A stretch of DNA of 64,000 nucleotides from Alphaproteobacteria bacterium (GTDB taxonomy: Bacteria; Pseudomonadota; Alphaproteobacteria; UBA8366; GCA-2717185), in NCBI GenBank assembly GCA_012103325.1, contig WLWY01000003.1:992001-1056000 (forward strand), given 5' to 3'. Positions within the stretch are counted from its first letter, which is position 1. Each line of letters opens with the position of its first letter. Position numbers and translations under genes: made by a program. Below the pieces are notes generated by a model. It worked only from the letters and a program-made list of their open reading frames with translations. It was not told the DNA's origin and did not search any database. Positions 50,927 through 60,330 of the stretch are shown here, in pieces.

Positions 50927-51829
50927 CTACCGTTTGCCGATCAGACGGTTTTCGACTTTCCGGCCAAATAAACGTTCGGCATTTTTATAGGCAAATTTTT
51001 CTGCAATGGGGCGCGGAAATTGGCCAAGCCATTTCCGGTTTTCCGCCATTATTTCTTGGTAGCTGTCCCACTGTTCATTGACCCAGGTATCGGAACCGAC
51101 CATGAAGCGGTCCGGAAAGCGTTCGAGAACCCGGCGCCAAGCAGGATCAATCGTGCCGTCCGGCGTTAAAATATCGCCCTCGCGATAGGAGGTGTCGGCG
51201 TAAAGCGTCTCATAGGTCGCCATCATTGTTTCGACCGTTTCGGCTGGCTCGGACATACCCGCATGCGCCCAAATTATTTTAAGCTCCGGCTCAAGTGAAA
51301 AAAGCAGATCGACGGGTTCTTTCCCCGAGTGAACATGAATGTAGAGGTTTTTCGATTTGGCCAGTTCAGCGATTTTCGCCAACAAGGCTTCATCGCTGGG
51401 ATCGACGCTATGCAAGTGAAATTCGCCGATACCCTCATGCGGATATGTATTCAATCGCTTCATCAGATAGTCGAACATATCTGGCGCTTTGGTCCAGTTC
51501 GACGATCCGGCCTCACCGTGATAGGGGCGTAGTTCCGGGACGATGCGGCTTGGCGCATATTTCCATAGCTTGATGGTGCCTTCGTCGGGGGTCGACGAAA
51601 CCAACGCCATGGCAACGCCGGATTTGTCCATCAATTGCAGGACCGTCGCTGGGGGGTAAGGCCCCCAGGCCGGTTCTTTGTAGTGAATGTGAGCATCGAA
51701 TAGAGGGAGCGTTTCAACAGCTTTGCCGATGTGCTTTTCACTACCATCGGCAGTGTTGGAGAAGGACATGGTCATCGACAAAGCAAAAACCATAGCGCCC
51801 GATATCAGGGCTCGACAAAAATTACGCAT
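50927..51829 (-). CDS. Secreted amidohydrolase-2 family protein
   Basis: 300 residues from the ATG at 51829. A signal peptide (about 1-28, hydrophobic ISGAMVFALSMTMSFS) precedes the metal-dependent hydrolase fold: FDAHIHYKEP near the start, FHLHSVDPSDE, IHVHSGKEP, IIWAHAGMSEP and a late VGSDTWVNE. This is the TIM-barrel amidohydrolase-2 (ACMSD-like) pattern of hydrolases and decarboxylases. Export is unusual for this family, so it probably acts in the periplasm. Substrate unknown. It is divergent from the cytochrome/beta-propeller gene. Confidence 0.85.
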   Translation of the reverse strand: MRNFCRALISGAMVFALSMTMSFSNTADGSEKHIGKAVETLPLFDAHIHYKEPAWGPYPPATVLQLMDKSGVAMALVSSTPDEGTIKLWKYAPSRIVPELRPYHGEAGSSNWTKAPDMFDYLMKRLNTYPHEGIGEFHLHSVDPSDEALLAKIAELAKSKNLYIHVHSGKEPVDLLFSLEPELKIIWAHAGMSEPAETVETMMATYETLYADTSYREGDILTPDGTIDPAWRRVLERFPDRFMVGSDTWVNEQWDSYQEIMAENRKWLGQFPRPIAEKFAYKNAERLFGRKVENRLIGKR

Positions 51830-52008
51830 TCCAATCAAAACCTTGTTTTACATGATCCGGCAATCAATTCAGATCCGTTATCTATAGGAGTAACGCCTGA
51901 TTTGCACCTGTATGGAAACGGTGTCCATTTGGCTTAGACTGCGAGATCCGAACTTGCCGGGAAAACCCTCTCGCCGAAACTGTCAATCCGGCACAATGGA
52001 AAAGGCTC

Positions 52009-53274
52009 ATGCTTCGACTGTCAAAATTATCCAACACGGGCATAGCGATAACGAGCGTGGTTTTGTGTCTCGCTGTTTCCTTTTCAGCCTATGGCCAGAG
52101 ACCGGGTTCGCAGTTGCCCGATGGCGCGGGCAAGCAGCTCGTCGAGAGCCTATGCTTTGGATGTCACAATTCCAGGCAGATCGCACGCAGCTCGGGCTAT
52201 ACGCAAACCGATTGGAAAGCGCTGATCGGCACGATGGTCGATCTCTCCGCCAGCCCGGCCGAGCAAGACAAAATCACGCAATATCTTGCCACCCATTATC
52301 CGCCGAACAACAAACAGGCGCCCGTACTGATCCCAGGCGATTCCGAGATTGTCTTCAAGGAATGGGTGACGCCCACCCTTGGCCAGCGTTCGCGCGATCC
52401 CATCGAAGCGCCGGACGGCACAATTTGGTGGGCCGGCCAGTGGGGCAATCTGATCGGACGCCTCAATCCCAATTCAGGCGAGATGAAGGAATTTCCGCTA
52501 CCGGATAACGCCAAGCCACACACCGTGACACTCGATAAGGCTGGCAACGTTTGGTACACGGGGAACAAGAACGGCACGATCGGCACCCTGGATCCAAAAA
52601 CAGGCAAAGTCACCGAATTCAAGATGCCCGATCCCGCCGCGCGGGATCCACACTCGGCGATCTTCGACGCCAAGGGCATCCTCTGGTTTACCCTGCAACA
52701 CAGCAATATGGTGGGCCGGCTCGATCCGACGACCGGCAATATCAAGCTTGTCCGGATGAAGACAAACGGGTCCAAGCCCTATGGCATCAAAATCGATTCC
52801 GAGGGAAACCCCTGGGTCGCGTGCAACGGTAGCAACTGCCTGGTCAAGGTCGACACCCAGACCATGGCGCTGACTGAAATCAAGCTGCCGAACGAGGAAA
52901 CGACGGTCAGGCGTCTCGATTTCGATAAGGATGGCGCGATCTGGTACGTCAATTCGTCACAGGGCCGGCTCGGGCGATACAATCCGAAAACCGGCGAGGT
53001 CAAGGAGTGGCCATCACCCAGCGGGCCGAAATCTCATCCCTACGCCATCGCCGTTATCGATGGCATCGTCTGGTATAACGAGTCGCGGCGACGGCCGGAA
53101 ACGCTGGTCCGCTTCGACCCCAGGACAGAAATATTCCAGAGCTGGCCGATCCCCTCCGGGCGTATCCATGCCGGCATTATCCGTCATATGCGGCCGACAA
53201 GGGACGGCAATCTTGTGATCCATCAGAGCAGCACCAACCGTATCATGCTGGTGACACTAAAGCGCCCGAACTGA
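52009..53274 (+). CDS. Secreted cytochrome c-like domain fused to Vgb-like beta-propeller
   Basis: 421 residues. A signal peptide (about 1-29) is followed by a short cytochrome-c-like segment with one heme-binding motif (SLCFGCHNSRQI, about 48-59), then a seven-bladed beta-propeller (about 115-415) with repeated units such as DGTIWWAGQWGNLIGRL, GNVWYTGNKNGTIGTLD and GILWFTLQHSNMVGRLD. Propellers of this type occur in virginiamycin B lyase (streptogramin lyase), but fused to a heme motif it is more likely a periplasmic redox or binding protein. A partial, decayed copy of the gene is at 54415-54621. Confidence 0.82.
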   Translation: MLRLSKLSNTGIAITSVVLCLAVSFSAYGQRPGSQLPDGAGKQLVESLCFGCHNSRQIARSSGYTQTDWKALIGTMVDLSASPAEQDKITQYLATHYPPNNKQAPVLIPGDSEIVFKEWVTPTLGQRSRDPIEAPDGTIWWAGQWGNLIGRLNPNSGEMKEFPLPDNAKPHTVTLDKAGNVWYTGNKNGTIGTLDPKTGKVTEFKMPDPAARDPHSAIFDAKGILWFTLQHSNMVGRLDPTTGNIKLVRMKTNGSKPYGIKIDSEGNPWVACNGSNCLVKVDTQTMALTEIKLPNEETTVRRLDFDKDGAIWYVNSSQGRLGRYNPKTGEVKEWPSPSGPKSHPYAIAVIDGIVWYNESRRRPETLVRFDPRTEIFQSWPIPSGRIHAGIIRHMRPTRDGNLVIHQSSTNRIMLVTLKRPN

Positions 53275-53548
53275 ACCGATATGCTGACGATGATGTCGGC
53301 TTTCAGAAGACTTACGTCTGGATTTCCGCAGCACCGAGCGTGACGCGCGAGGCTTGTTGACAGGAGAAATTTAGCAGGCTCGGACGCTCTTAAATCCAAA
53401 TTATATGAAGGGAAAAAATTTTAGCCGTACGGGAATAAATCTCCCGCTACGCTGTTTATTAAGTATAGGGAAAAGACATGCTGAGCGCTCGCCTTGAATT
53501 CCGAATTCGACCCTATGCAGACATCCGTAACAGGGAAAGGAAGTTGAA

Positions 53549-54211
53549 ATGGATATCGTAAGAAAAATAGCAACAGTCGGCGCCACTGCAGGGTTGGCTC
53601 TCATGCTCGGTAGCCCGTTCGCACAGGCCGGCGATCACGCAATGAGTTTTTTCGTCACCAGTGTCGGTATCGGCGATGGCGGCAACCTCGGTGGCGTAGC
53701 GGGTGGCGATGCGCACTGCAATAAACTGGCTGAGGCGGCAGGGTCCAAAGGTAAAACGTGGCGTGCTTACCTTTCCACCCAAGTAACGGAAGGGCGCGGC
53801 AAAGCTGCCCGCGACCGGATCGGCAAGGGTCCTTGGTACAATGCCAGGGGCGACTTGATCGCCAGCGATCTTGACCAGCTGCATCTCAACCCCAACTTGG
53901 TCAAGCGAACAGCGGTGGATGAAAATGGCGAGCAAGTTAATGGCCGGGGCGATAAACCCAACCGGCACGACATTCTGACCGGGTCCAAGGATGACGGCAC
54001 CGCCTATTTTCCATGGGAAAAAGGCGATCATACGTGCAGCAACTGGACCAGCAACACTGACGGTAAGGGCAACGCATCCCTCGGGCATCACGACCGTCAC
54101 GGCGGCGGCAACACTTCATGGAACGCAGCCCATCACTCACGTGGTTGTAGCCAGGCTAATCTGACGCAAACCGGGGGAGCCGGGCTGCTTTACTGCTTCG
54201 CGGCGGATTAA
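53549..54211 (+). CDS. Secreted lectin-like/endostatin-like protein
   Basis: 220 residues with a clear signal peptide (about 1-27, GLALMLGSPFAQAG). The mature part starts MSFFVTSVGIGDGGNLGG and contains AHCNKLAEAAGSKGKTWRAYLS and HTCSNWTSNTDGKG, with six Cys-type and many Gly residues; such proteins are usually annotated as lectin-like or C-type-lectin-fold secreted proteins. GGAAAGGAAG precedes the ATG. It is probably periplasmic or extracellular. No binding partner is known. The 274-base gap upstream is AT-rich and carries no other gene. Confidence 0.72.
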   Translation: MDIVRKIATVGATAGLALMLGSPFAQAGDHAMSFFVTSVGIGDGGNLGGVAGGDAHCNKLAEAAGSKGKTWRAYLSTQVTEGRGKAARDRIGKGPWYNARGDLIASDLDQLHLNPNLVKRTAVDENGEQVNGRGDKPNRHDILTGSKDDGTAYFPWEKGDHTCSNWTSNTDGKGNASLGHHDRHGGGNTSWNAAHHSRGCSQANLTQTGGAGLLYCFAAD

Positions 54212-54244
54212 GATGACGGCTTAATAACTATGAGGAGCCCTGTT

Positions 54245-54376
54245 ATGGCGCGGAGCATTGTAAAGATATGCGTTTCTGTCGCGGTGATAGCAATGTTGGC
54301 CGGCTGTCAGACGTTGCCGCCAGAGCGGTCGAAGCCGCCTGCGTTTCGCGATTTCAGCCCACTCAGCGAACCTTGA
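54245..54376 (+). CDS. Small lipoprotein
   Basis: 43 residues from the ATG at 54245, with GAGGAGCC 6 bases upstream. A lipoprotein signal ends in the lipobox LAGC (Cys21), followed by a short Pro-rich mature part of 22 residues (QTLPPERSKPPAF). It is 33 bases downstream of the lectin-like gene and probably in the same transcript. The function of such short lipoproteins is usually unknown. Confidence 0.72.
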   Translation: MARSIVKICVSVAVIAMLAGCQTLPPERSKPPAFRDFSPLSEP

Positions 54377-54414
54377 ACATCGAAAAAATGGGTTAGCCCA
54401 ACCTGACCCCTATA

Positions 54415-54621
54415 TTTGGGTCGCGTGCAACGGCAGCAATTGCCTGGTCAAGGTCGATCCCTGGACCAAAAAAATGCCAGAGCGGGCCTATCCCTTCGGG
54501 GCGTATCTGTGCCGGCATTATCCGTCATATGCGCTCTACAAGGGACGGCAACCTTGTGATCCATCAGAGCGGCACCAACCGCATCATGATGGTGACACTA
54601 AAGCGCCCGAACTGAACCGAT
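54415..54621 (+). pseudogene. Decayed partial duplicate of the cytochrome/beta-propeller gene
   Basis: Bases 54418-54455 match 52814-52852 of the intact gene (WVACNGSNCLVKVD) and 54475-54621 match 53134-53281, including the shared stop and the CGAACTGAACCGAT that follows it. The intervening about 280 bases are deleted and the second block is out of frame with the first. The rest of the 305-base gap holds no gene. Confidence 0.88.
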
Positions 54622-54681
54622 GGGCAATATTATTCAGTGATTGTCGAATGTCCCGGATTGATGCGGTGGACGGCGTTCACC

Positions 54682-55557
54682 TCAACACCCTTTGTAATTC
54701 CTGCGGACACATTCTTGGGCAAGTTTTTCCGCCTGTTTAATTTCAATTTTCGTCATCTGTTTCGCAACGTGGATTTTCACCTCGCCGCCATATTTGTTTC
54801 CCTTAGACGCCGCAAGATTTCCCCACATATGGGCATAGACATTGTCTTTTATGACACCGTGCCCCGTGAAGTACATCACGCCCAGATTGAACTGGGATTT
54901 GGCATAGCCCTGTTCGGCCGCAAGTCTGTACCACATCACCGCAGTCTTATCGTCCTGTGGAACGCCTTTTCCTTTGCGGTACATCCAACCAATATTGAAC
55001 TGGGCGTCGGCATACCCCTGTTCGGCCGCAAGTCTGTACCACGTCAACGCCGTCTCGTAGTTCCGGGGGACACCCAGCCCGATTTCGTACATCTCACCCA
55101 GTTTGAATTGGGCACGCGCGTATCCCTGTTCGGCGGCAAGTTTCCGCCACTTAACCGTGCCCTCAAGGCTCTGTGGAACGCCGCGCCCTTTCAGATGCAT
55201 CTCGCCCAGATCGAACTGGGATTTGGCATGCCCCCGTTCGGCCGCCTGTCTGTACCACTTCAGCGCGGTCTGACGGTCCCAGGGAACGCCGTGCCCATGG
55301 GTGTACAGGAAAGCCAGATTGTTCTGGGCATCGGCAAGTCCTTGTTTCGCCGCAAGCCCGTACCATTTCGCCGCCGCCTCATAGTTCTGCGGGACGCCCT
55401 GCCCTTTTTCGTACATCTTCCCCAATTTGAACTGAGCCCGGGGATTGCCCTGTTCAGCAGCACTCAGAACCTTTTGAAGATCGGCACCCCGACTCAATCC
55501 CGCGCTTCCAAGAAGTACGGCAACGGTCAGGCATACGGCGGCGGTCAGTTTTTTCAT
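54682..55557 (-). CDS. Secreted Sel1-like repeat protein
   Basis: 291 residues from the ATG at 55557 (MKKLTAAVCLTVAVLLGSAGLSRGA signal peptide); a longer frame has no signal. Six to seven Sel1 repeats of 36 residues follow (for example AQFKLGKMYEKGQGVPQNYE and AQFNIGWMYRKGKGVPQDD), ending in a charged C-terminus KKIEIK-like segment with a terminal Cys. SLR proteins form superhelical scaffolds for protein contacts, often in envelope stress or host interaction. No partner gene is evident. Confidence 0.88.
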   Translation of the reverse strand: MKKLTAAVCLTVAVLLGSAGLSRGADLQKVLSAAEQGNPRAQFKLGKMYEKGQGVPQNYEAAAKWYGLAAKQGLADAQNNLAFLYTHGHGVPWDRQTALKWYRQAAERGHAKSQFDLGEMHLKGRGVPQSLEGTVKWRKLAAEQGYARAQFKLGEMYEIGLGVPRNYETALTWYRLAAEQGYADAQFNIGWMYRKGKGVPQDDKTAVMWYRLAAEQGYAKSQFNLGVMYFTGHGVIKDNVYAHMWGNLAASKGNKYGGEVKIHVAKQMTKIEIKQAEKLAQECVRRNYKGC

Positions 55558-55705
55558 CGGGAGAGTCTGACAGAGAAAGCGGGGTATGGGGAGTCTGGCT
55601 TCACTGGCCGACAACGGCAAATTGCTGCGTGCGGCATTGTTTGCCGCCATTCGATGAGAGCGCCATGGTTTGGCCAGACCTTCGCCCTAAGGTCTCCCGA
55701 ATGCC

Positions 55706-56101
55706 TCACTTCTGGGGCAACACGGCTGTCGCCGTGATTTCGACGAGTGCGTCAGGCCTGTTCAAAGCTTTCACCGTCACAAGGGTGGAAGCCGGATAAC
55801 GGTCTTGCTTGAAATATTCTTTCCTTACTTCGACAAAGTCGAGGTTGTCGCTCACTTCCGTGATGTATCCGGTCATCGTCACGATATCGTCCAGGGTGCC
55901 GCCGACCTCCTCCATCTGCGACGCCATCTTTCGGAAGACGCAATGCACCTGACCGCGAAAATCATTTGCCAGCGAACGGCCATTCTCATCCTCGGTCGCC
56001 AGGATGCCGGCAAGCCATGCAATCCTTCCCCCTTCGGTCACGACCGCGGGCGCGTAAGATCTCGACTTTTGAAAATCAGAAGCGTATTGCGTGCGTTTCA
56101 T
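55706..56101 (-). CDS. RidA/YjgF-family protein
   Basis: 131 residues from the ATG at 56101, with GGGAGG 5 bases upstream. It is a single RidA domain: RIAWLAGILATEDENG, the conserved QVHCVFRKM helix, VTMTGYITEV and the C-terminal RPDALVEITATAV. Characterised RidA hydrolyses reactive enamine/imine intermediates; the substrate Arg of true RidA is not clearly present, so this may be one of the other RutC/Rid subfamilies. It is divergent from the DMT transporter. Confidence 0.88.
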   Translation of the reverse strand: MKRTQYASDFQKSRSYAPAVVTEGGRIAWLAGILATEDENGRSLANDFRGQVHCVFRKMASQMEEVGGTLDDIVTMTGYITEVSDNLDFVEVRKEYFKQDRYPASTLVTVKALNRPDALVEITATAVLPQK

Positions 56102-56207
56102 GCAACCTCCCTTGTTACTCGTTTGGGCGTCGCCCTGAGCCGTAAGGAACGGCTCACTCGTTTCCGTAGCCAGGCAGCACCCTCTCATATTAGGCTCCCA
56201 ACGCAAT

Positions 56208-57095
56208 ATGACTGACGCGCAAGGATATCGCACGCAAACCGGGCGGGGCATTGCCTGTATGGTCTTGGGCGCCGGCGTGCTGACCGTCAGCGACGGGTTC
56301 GTTAAATGGCTCACCGACGGCTATCCGGTTTCGCAAATAATTGTCGTGCGGGGCGCGTTTATTCTGCTGCCGATGTTCATCCTGTCGTGGCGCATGGACA
56401 GATTTTCGTCGCTGCGCGTCAGCAGACCAGGGTGGCAGTTCGTGCGCGCCCTTTTGTTTACGGCATCGGTGTTTCTGTTTCTGCACGGATTGCGCTTCAA
56501 TCCGCTGGCGATCAACACGGCGATCGCATTCGCAAGCCCGCTGATTATTACCGCGCTGGCCGTGCCGTTCCTGGGTGAATCAATCGGGTGGCGGCGCTGG
56601 AGCGCCGTTGTGGCCGGGTTTTGCGGCGTTCTCGTAATTTTGCGGCCGGTTGGCGAGGCGATTAATCTATATGCACTACTACCCTTCGCCGCCGCCATAA
56701 CAGGCGCTCTTCAGGACATTATTACGCGCCGGATCAGCGATACCGAGTCGGCGCTCTCGGTCCTGCTCTGCTCATCGGTGCTCGTCATGCTGGCGGCATC
56801 GGGTTTTGCGTTCGATGGCAGTTGGCGTCTACCGACGCTGCTCGATTTTAGTTTCCTGGTCCTCACCGGTTTGCTATCGGGCGCCGCACATTACCTGCTA
56901 ATCGAAACCTTCGTCCTTGCCGAAGCGGCTATCGTTGCGCCGTTTCGATATTCGGCACTGGTCTGGGGCCTGCTGATTGGCTTCTTCGTCTGGGGCGACC
57001 TGCCGACGGAGTTGGACTGGCTCGGCATCTTTCTGATCGTCGGCAGCGGCATTTACATTATTCACCGCGAATCCAAACGCCGGAGCGCCGCATAA
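56208..57095 (+). CDS. EamA-family drug/metabolite exporter
   Basis: 295 residues with ten predicted helices in two EamA halves (first helix region GIACMVLGAGVLTVSDGFVKW; later LLIETFVLAEAAIVAPFRYS, a typical EamA segment). It is in the inner membrane. Divergent from the RidA gene, with 106 bases between starts. Small-molecule exporter of unknown substrate. Confidence 0.9.
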   Translation: MTDAQGYRTQTGRGIACMVLGAGVLTVSDGFVKWLTDGYPVSQIIVVRGAFILLPMFILSWRMDRFSSLRVSRPGWQFVRALLFTASVFLFLHGLRFNPLAINTAIAFASPLIITALAVPFLGESIGWRRWSAVVAGFCGVLVILRPVGEAINLYALLPFAAAITGALQDIITRRISDTESALSVLLCSSVLVMLAASGFAFDGSWRLPTLLDFSFLVLTGLLSGAAHYLLIETFVLAEAAIVAPFRYSALVWGLLIGFFVWGDLPTELDWLGIFLIVGSGIYIIHRESKRRSAA

Positions 57096-57215
57096 CGGCT
57101 GCCGCTCATGGCCATGGAGCTGCAGATCACCGGTGGCGCATACGATCTTGTACAGCCGCCATCCCCCGGCTTACGTTATCTTTACGTCGCCACATCAGAA
57201 ATCTCCCAGTAACCG

Positions 57216-59486
57216 ATGACGAAGCCTGCAACAGACACCAACGCGGCGCGCGCCGACCTCCTCGAAAAGGTCACGGGCCGTGCCGTGTATGCGAGCGATA
57301 TCAGCGTTCCCGGCATGGCACACGGACGCATTTTGCGCAGTGCGGTACCGCATGCGCGGATTGCCCGTCTGGACGACGCGGCGGCCAGCGCGCTCGACGG
57401 TGTCGTCTCGGTTTTGACCGGTGAGGATCTGCCGACGCTGGCGCATGATCGCTGGGGCCTGTTTCTCAATGACCGTCCGGTGATTGCGGGCGAAAAAGTG
57501 CGCTATGTCGGGGAGCCGCTGGCGCTGGTCGTTGCCGAGACGCCGGAGATCGCAGAAGCGGCACTCGACCTGATCGACGTCGATTATGAGCACCTCCCCT
57601 TCGTCGATGATGCCACCGCGGCGTTAGCGCCCGACGCGCCGTTGTTGCACGAGAGGCACGAGTCGATCGCGGATTTCTATTTCAAGGGTCAAGCAAAGCC
57701 CGTCGATGGAACGAATATCTTCCAGAACTATGGGGTAAGTACGGGCGATGTCGACGCCGCCGAACGCGACGCAGCGCATGTTTTCGAACAGACTTACACC
57801 TTCCCCGGCATTTCCCATTTCGCGATCGAGCCGCATAGCGTGGTCGCCGCCTTCGACGGCGGTCGGCTGACCGTCTGGTCCGGCGCGCAATCGCCAACGG
57901 CGGTGCAAAAGGTATTGTCGCGGGTTTTCGGCCTCGCGCTTTCCGATATCCGGATCATCGTTCCCTTTGTCGGCGGCGGATTTGGCGGCAAGGCCTCGGT
58001 CAAGATAGAGCCGCTGGTGGTTGCCGCCGCGCGCAAGGCAGGCAGACCGGTCCGCGTCGCGCTGACGCTCGAGGAGTCGATGCTCACCTGCCGGCGCCTG
58101 GGAGCGAGCATCACGTTGCGAACGTCGCTTGATCGCGACGGCAAAATTCTCGCCAAACGCGGCACGATCCTGCTCGACGGGGGCGCCTACGCGGACACCG
58201 GCCCGGCGGTCGCGGTCAAGGCCGCGCACTGTGTCATCGGGCCCTACGACATCGCCAATCTCGAAATCGAAGCGAAGGCCGTCTACACGAACACCGTGCC
58301 GGGTGCTGCCTTCCGGTCGATCGGCGGACCGCAGGCTGTTTGGGCCACGGAGTCGCAGATGGATGAAATAGCCGAGGCGATGAGCATCGATCCCGTCGAT
58401 CTGCGGCATCGCAATCTCCTGCCGCGGGGTGGTGAAATCCTCGACAGTTTGCGCGCCCTCGATGCCGACATCGGCGAAATGCTGGGGCAAGCGGGTCAGG
58501 CGATAGCATCCCTTGGCGGCGGATCTGCCGCCGGCATCGCGGTGGCCGCGACCGACCCGGGAATCCTACCGCTTGGAGGGTCGCTGGTCCGGGTCCTCGC
58601 GGACGGCTCCATCACCGTGATGTCCAACAGTGTCGATATCGGCCAAGGCGTGCGCGCCGTCTTGCGTGCGGTGGTCGCAAAGACGTTAAATCAGGACGTC
58701 GGATCCATTCGGGTGGCGGACCCGGATACGGCAACCGCACCCTTCGACTGGGGCACCGGCGCGAGCCGATCGACCGTGATCATGGGCCTCGCCGTGGAAG
58801 ACGCGGCACAGGACGCAAGCGATCAGATCCTGGAACTGGCGGCTTCGATATTCGACGGAGCGCCGAACGATCTCCGGCTCGTACCGGGCGGCGTCGCACG
58901 AGGCGAAGATGTCCTCTCTTTCGAGGATCTTTATCATCGCGCGTTCGGGATCGATTCCGGCGAAGTTGTCGGCCGCGCCATGGTTACCCCGGCGCGCAAA
59001 GGCAGCGACTTCGCAAAATCGCCGCTATTTTGGGAAACCGCCGTCGGCACCTGCGATGTCGAACTCGACGAAATGACGGGCGAGCTGGCCGTCACGCGCT
59101 ATGTCGGCGTCGCGGATATCGGCCATGCGATCAATCCCGCCGGCGCCGAAGGCCAGGAGGAAGGGGCGTCCGTGCAAGGCATCGGGCACGCGCTGTACGA
59201 GCAGCTCGACTACAGGGAGGGGCAGCCGGTCAATGCGACTCCCGTCGCCTACCGTGTCCCGGCGGCGGCAGACGTCCCCCAGCATGCGCACACAGTGTTG
59301 ATCGAAAACGGCGACGGCCCCGGTCCGATGGGCGCGAAGGGCATGGGCGAAGGCGGCATCCTGCCAGTGGCGCCGGCCATTGGGAACGCGCTGGCGCGCC
59401 GCTACGGCGTCCGCATTCGCGATCTTCCCATGACGCCGGAGCGGATCTGGCGCGCGCTGCGCGAAAGGGACCATGATGCTTCCTAG
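57216..59486 (+). CDS. Xanthine dehydrogenase-family molybdopterin-binding large subunit
   Basis: 756 residues, the length of CoxL/XdhB-type large subunits. N-terminal a/b hammerhead with VTGRAVYASDI; molybdopterin-binding segments VPFVGGGFGGKAS (about 248), AAFRSIGGPQAVWATE (about 365) and GQGVRAVLRAVV; catalytic Glu712 in GAKGMGEGGILP. The AYRCSFR loop of true CO dehydrogenase is absent, so it is not CoxL of CODH. It hydroxylates an aldehyde, purine or N-heterocycle at the Mo-MCD centre. The stop overlaps the FAD subunit start by 14 bases. Confidence 0.93.
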   Translation: MTKPATDTNAARADLLEKVTGRAVYASDISVPGMAHGRILRSAVPHARIARLDDAAASALDGVVSVLTGEDLPTLAHDRWGLFLNDRPVIAGEKVRYVGEPLALVVAETPEIAEAALDLIDVDYEHLPFVDDATAALAPDAPLLHERHESIADFYFKGQAKPVDGTNIFQNYGVSTGDVDAAERDAAHVFEQTYTFPGISHFAIEPHSVVAAFDGGRLTVWSGAQSPTAVQKVLSRVFGLALSDIRIIVPFVGGGFGGKASVKIEPLVVAAARKAGRPVRVALTLEESMLTCRRLGASITLRTSLDRDGKILAKRGTILLDGGAYADTGPAVAVKAAHCVIGPYDIANLEIEAKAVYTNTVPGAAFRSIGGPQAVWATESQMDEIAEAMSIDPVDLRHRNLLPRGGEILDSLRALDADIGEMLGQAGQAIASLGGGSAAGIAVAATDPGILPLGGSLVRVLADGSITVMSNSVDIGQGVRAVLRAVVAKTLNQDVGSIRVADPDTATAPFDWGTGASRSTVIMGLAVEDAAQDASDQILELAASIFDGAPNDLRLVPGGVARGEDVLSFEDLYHRAFGIDSGEVVGRAMVTPARKGSDFAKSPLFWETAVGTCDVELDEMTGELAVTRYVGVADIGHAINPAGAEGQEEGASVQGIGHALYEQLDYREGQPVNATPVAYRVPAAADVPQHAHTVLIENGDGPGPMGAKGMGEGGILPVAPAIGNALARRYGVRIRDLPMTPERIWRALRERDHDAS

Positions 59487-60330
59487 GCCGTTCACCTATC
59501 ACCGTCCGACATCCCTCGATGAAGCGGTCACCCTGATGGCCCGCCATGTCGATGACGTCTCGCCTTACGCGGGTGGCACCGAACTGCTTCTGGCGATGAA
59601 GATGCATTTCGCGGATTACGAACATCTCGTGGACCTCAAACGGATTTCCGAGCTGCGTGCGGTCAAACGAAACGGCGGCACGCTTTCGATTGGCGCGCTC
59701 GCGACCCACGCGGCAATCGCCGCCGATGCCGCAATCCAGGGCTCCTTGCCCGCGCTTGCCGGACTTTGCGGTTCGATCGCCAATGCCCGCGTCCGCGCCG
59801 CCGGCACCATCGGCGGCAATTTGTGCTTCGCCGAGCCGCGCGCCGACCCGCCGGTCTTGCTCGCCGCCCTCGATGCGCAGCTATGCTTGATCTCCGCGCG
59901 CGGCGAACGCCACGTGGCCGCGAGCCAATTCATCACAGGCGCGCTGGAAACCGTGCGCGCACCGGACGAAATCCTCCTACGGATCGACATTCCCCTGACC
60001 GCCCGCTCGACGCGCTATGAACGTGTGGTCCATGGCCATCGCACCGTTGCCGGCGCCGCCGCCGTGATTGCGCAAGATGCCCATGCCGCGCCGCGCGTCT
60101 GGCTGGGCTGCGTCGCAACGCACCCGGTGGCGCTACCGAACGCGGAAGCGCATGTCGCGGCCAATCCTGGCGTACTCGACAACGCACTGACGCAAGCTAT
60201 CGCGTCGGACATCGCCCGGCTCGACATCGCCGATGACGAAGACGCCAGCGCGGACTACCGGCGGCATTTGGCGACGACCGTGGCGATCCGCGCCATAACC
60301 GCTACTGTCGAACAAGAAGAGCGGGCGTAA
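59473..60330 (+). CDS. Xanthine dehydrogenase-family FAD-binding medium subunit
   Basis: 285 residues. FAD motifs of the VAO/CoxM class: SPYAGGTELLLAMK (about 36-49) and AAGTIGGNLCFAEPRAD (about 113). It carries electrons from the Fe-S subunit to NAD+, a quinone or another acceptor. The start overlaps the large subunit and the stop touches the start of the 2Fe-2S gene. Confidence 0.93.
   Translation: MMLPRPFTYHRPTSLDEAVTLMARHVDDVSPYAGGTELLLAMKMHFADYEHLVDLKRISELRAVKRNGGTLSIGALATHAAIAADAAIQGSLPALAGLCGSIANARVRAAGTIGGNLCFAEPRADPPVLLAALDAQLCLISARGERHVAASQFITGALETVRAPDEILLRIDIPLTARSTRYERVVHGHRTVAGAAAVIAQDAHAAPRVWLGCVATHPVALPNAEAHVAANPGVLDNALTQAIASDIARLDIADDEDASADYRRHLATTVAIRAITATVEQEERA

Noticed and set aside
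52009-53274. Virginiamycin B lyase resistance gene
   Set aside because: The propeller is similar, but there is an N-terminal heme motif and signal peptide, and no evidence for the lyase residues; calling it antibiotic resistance would not be supported.
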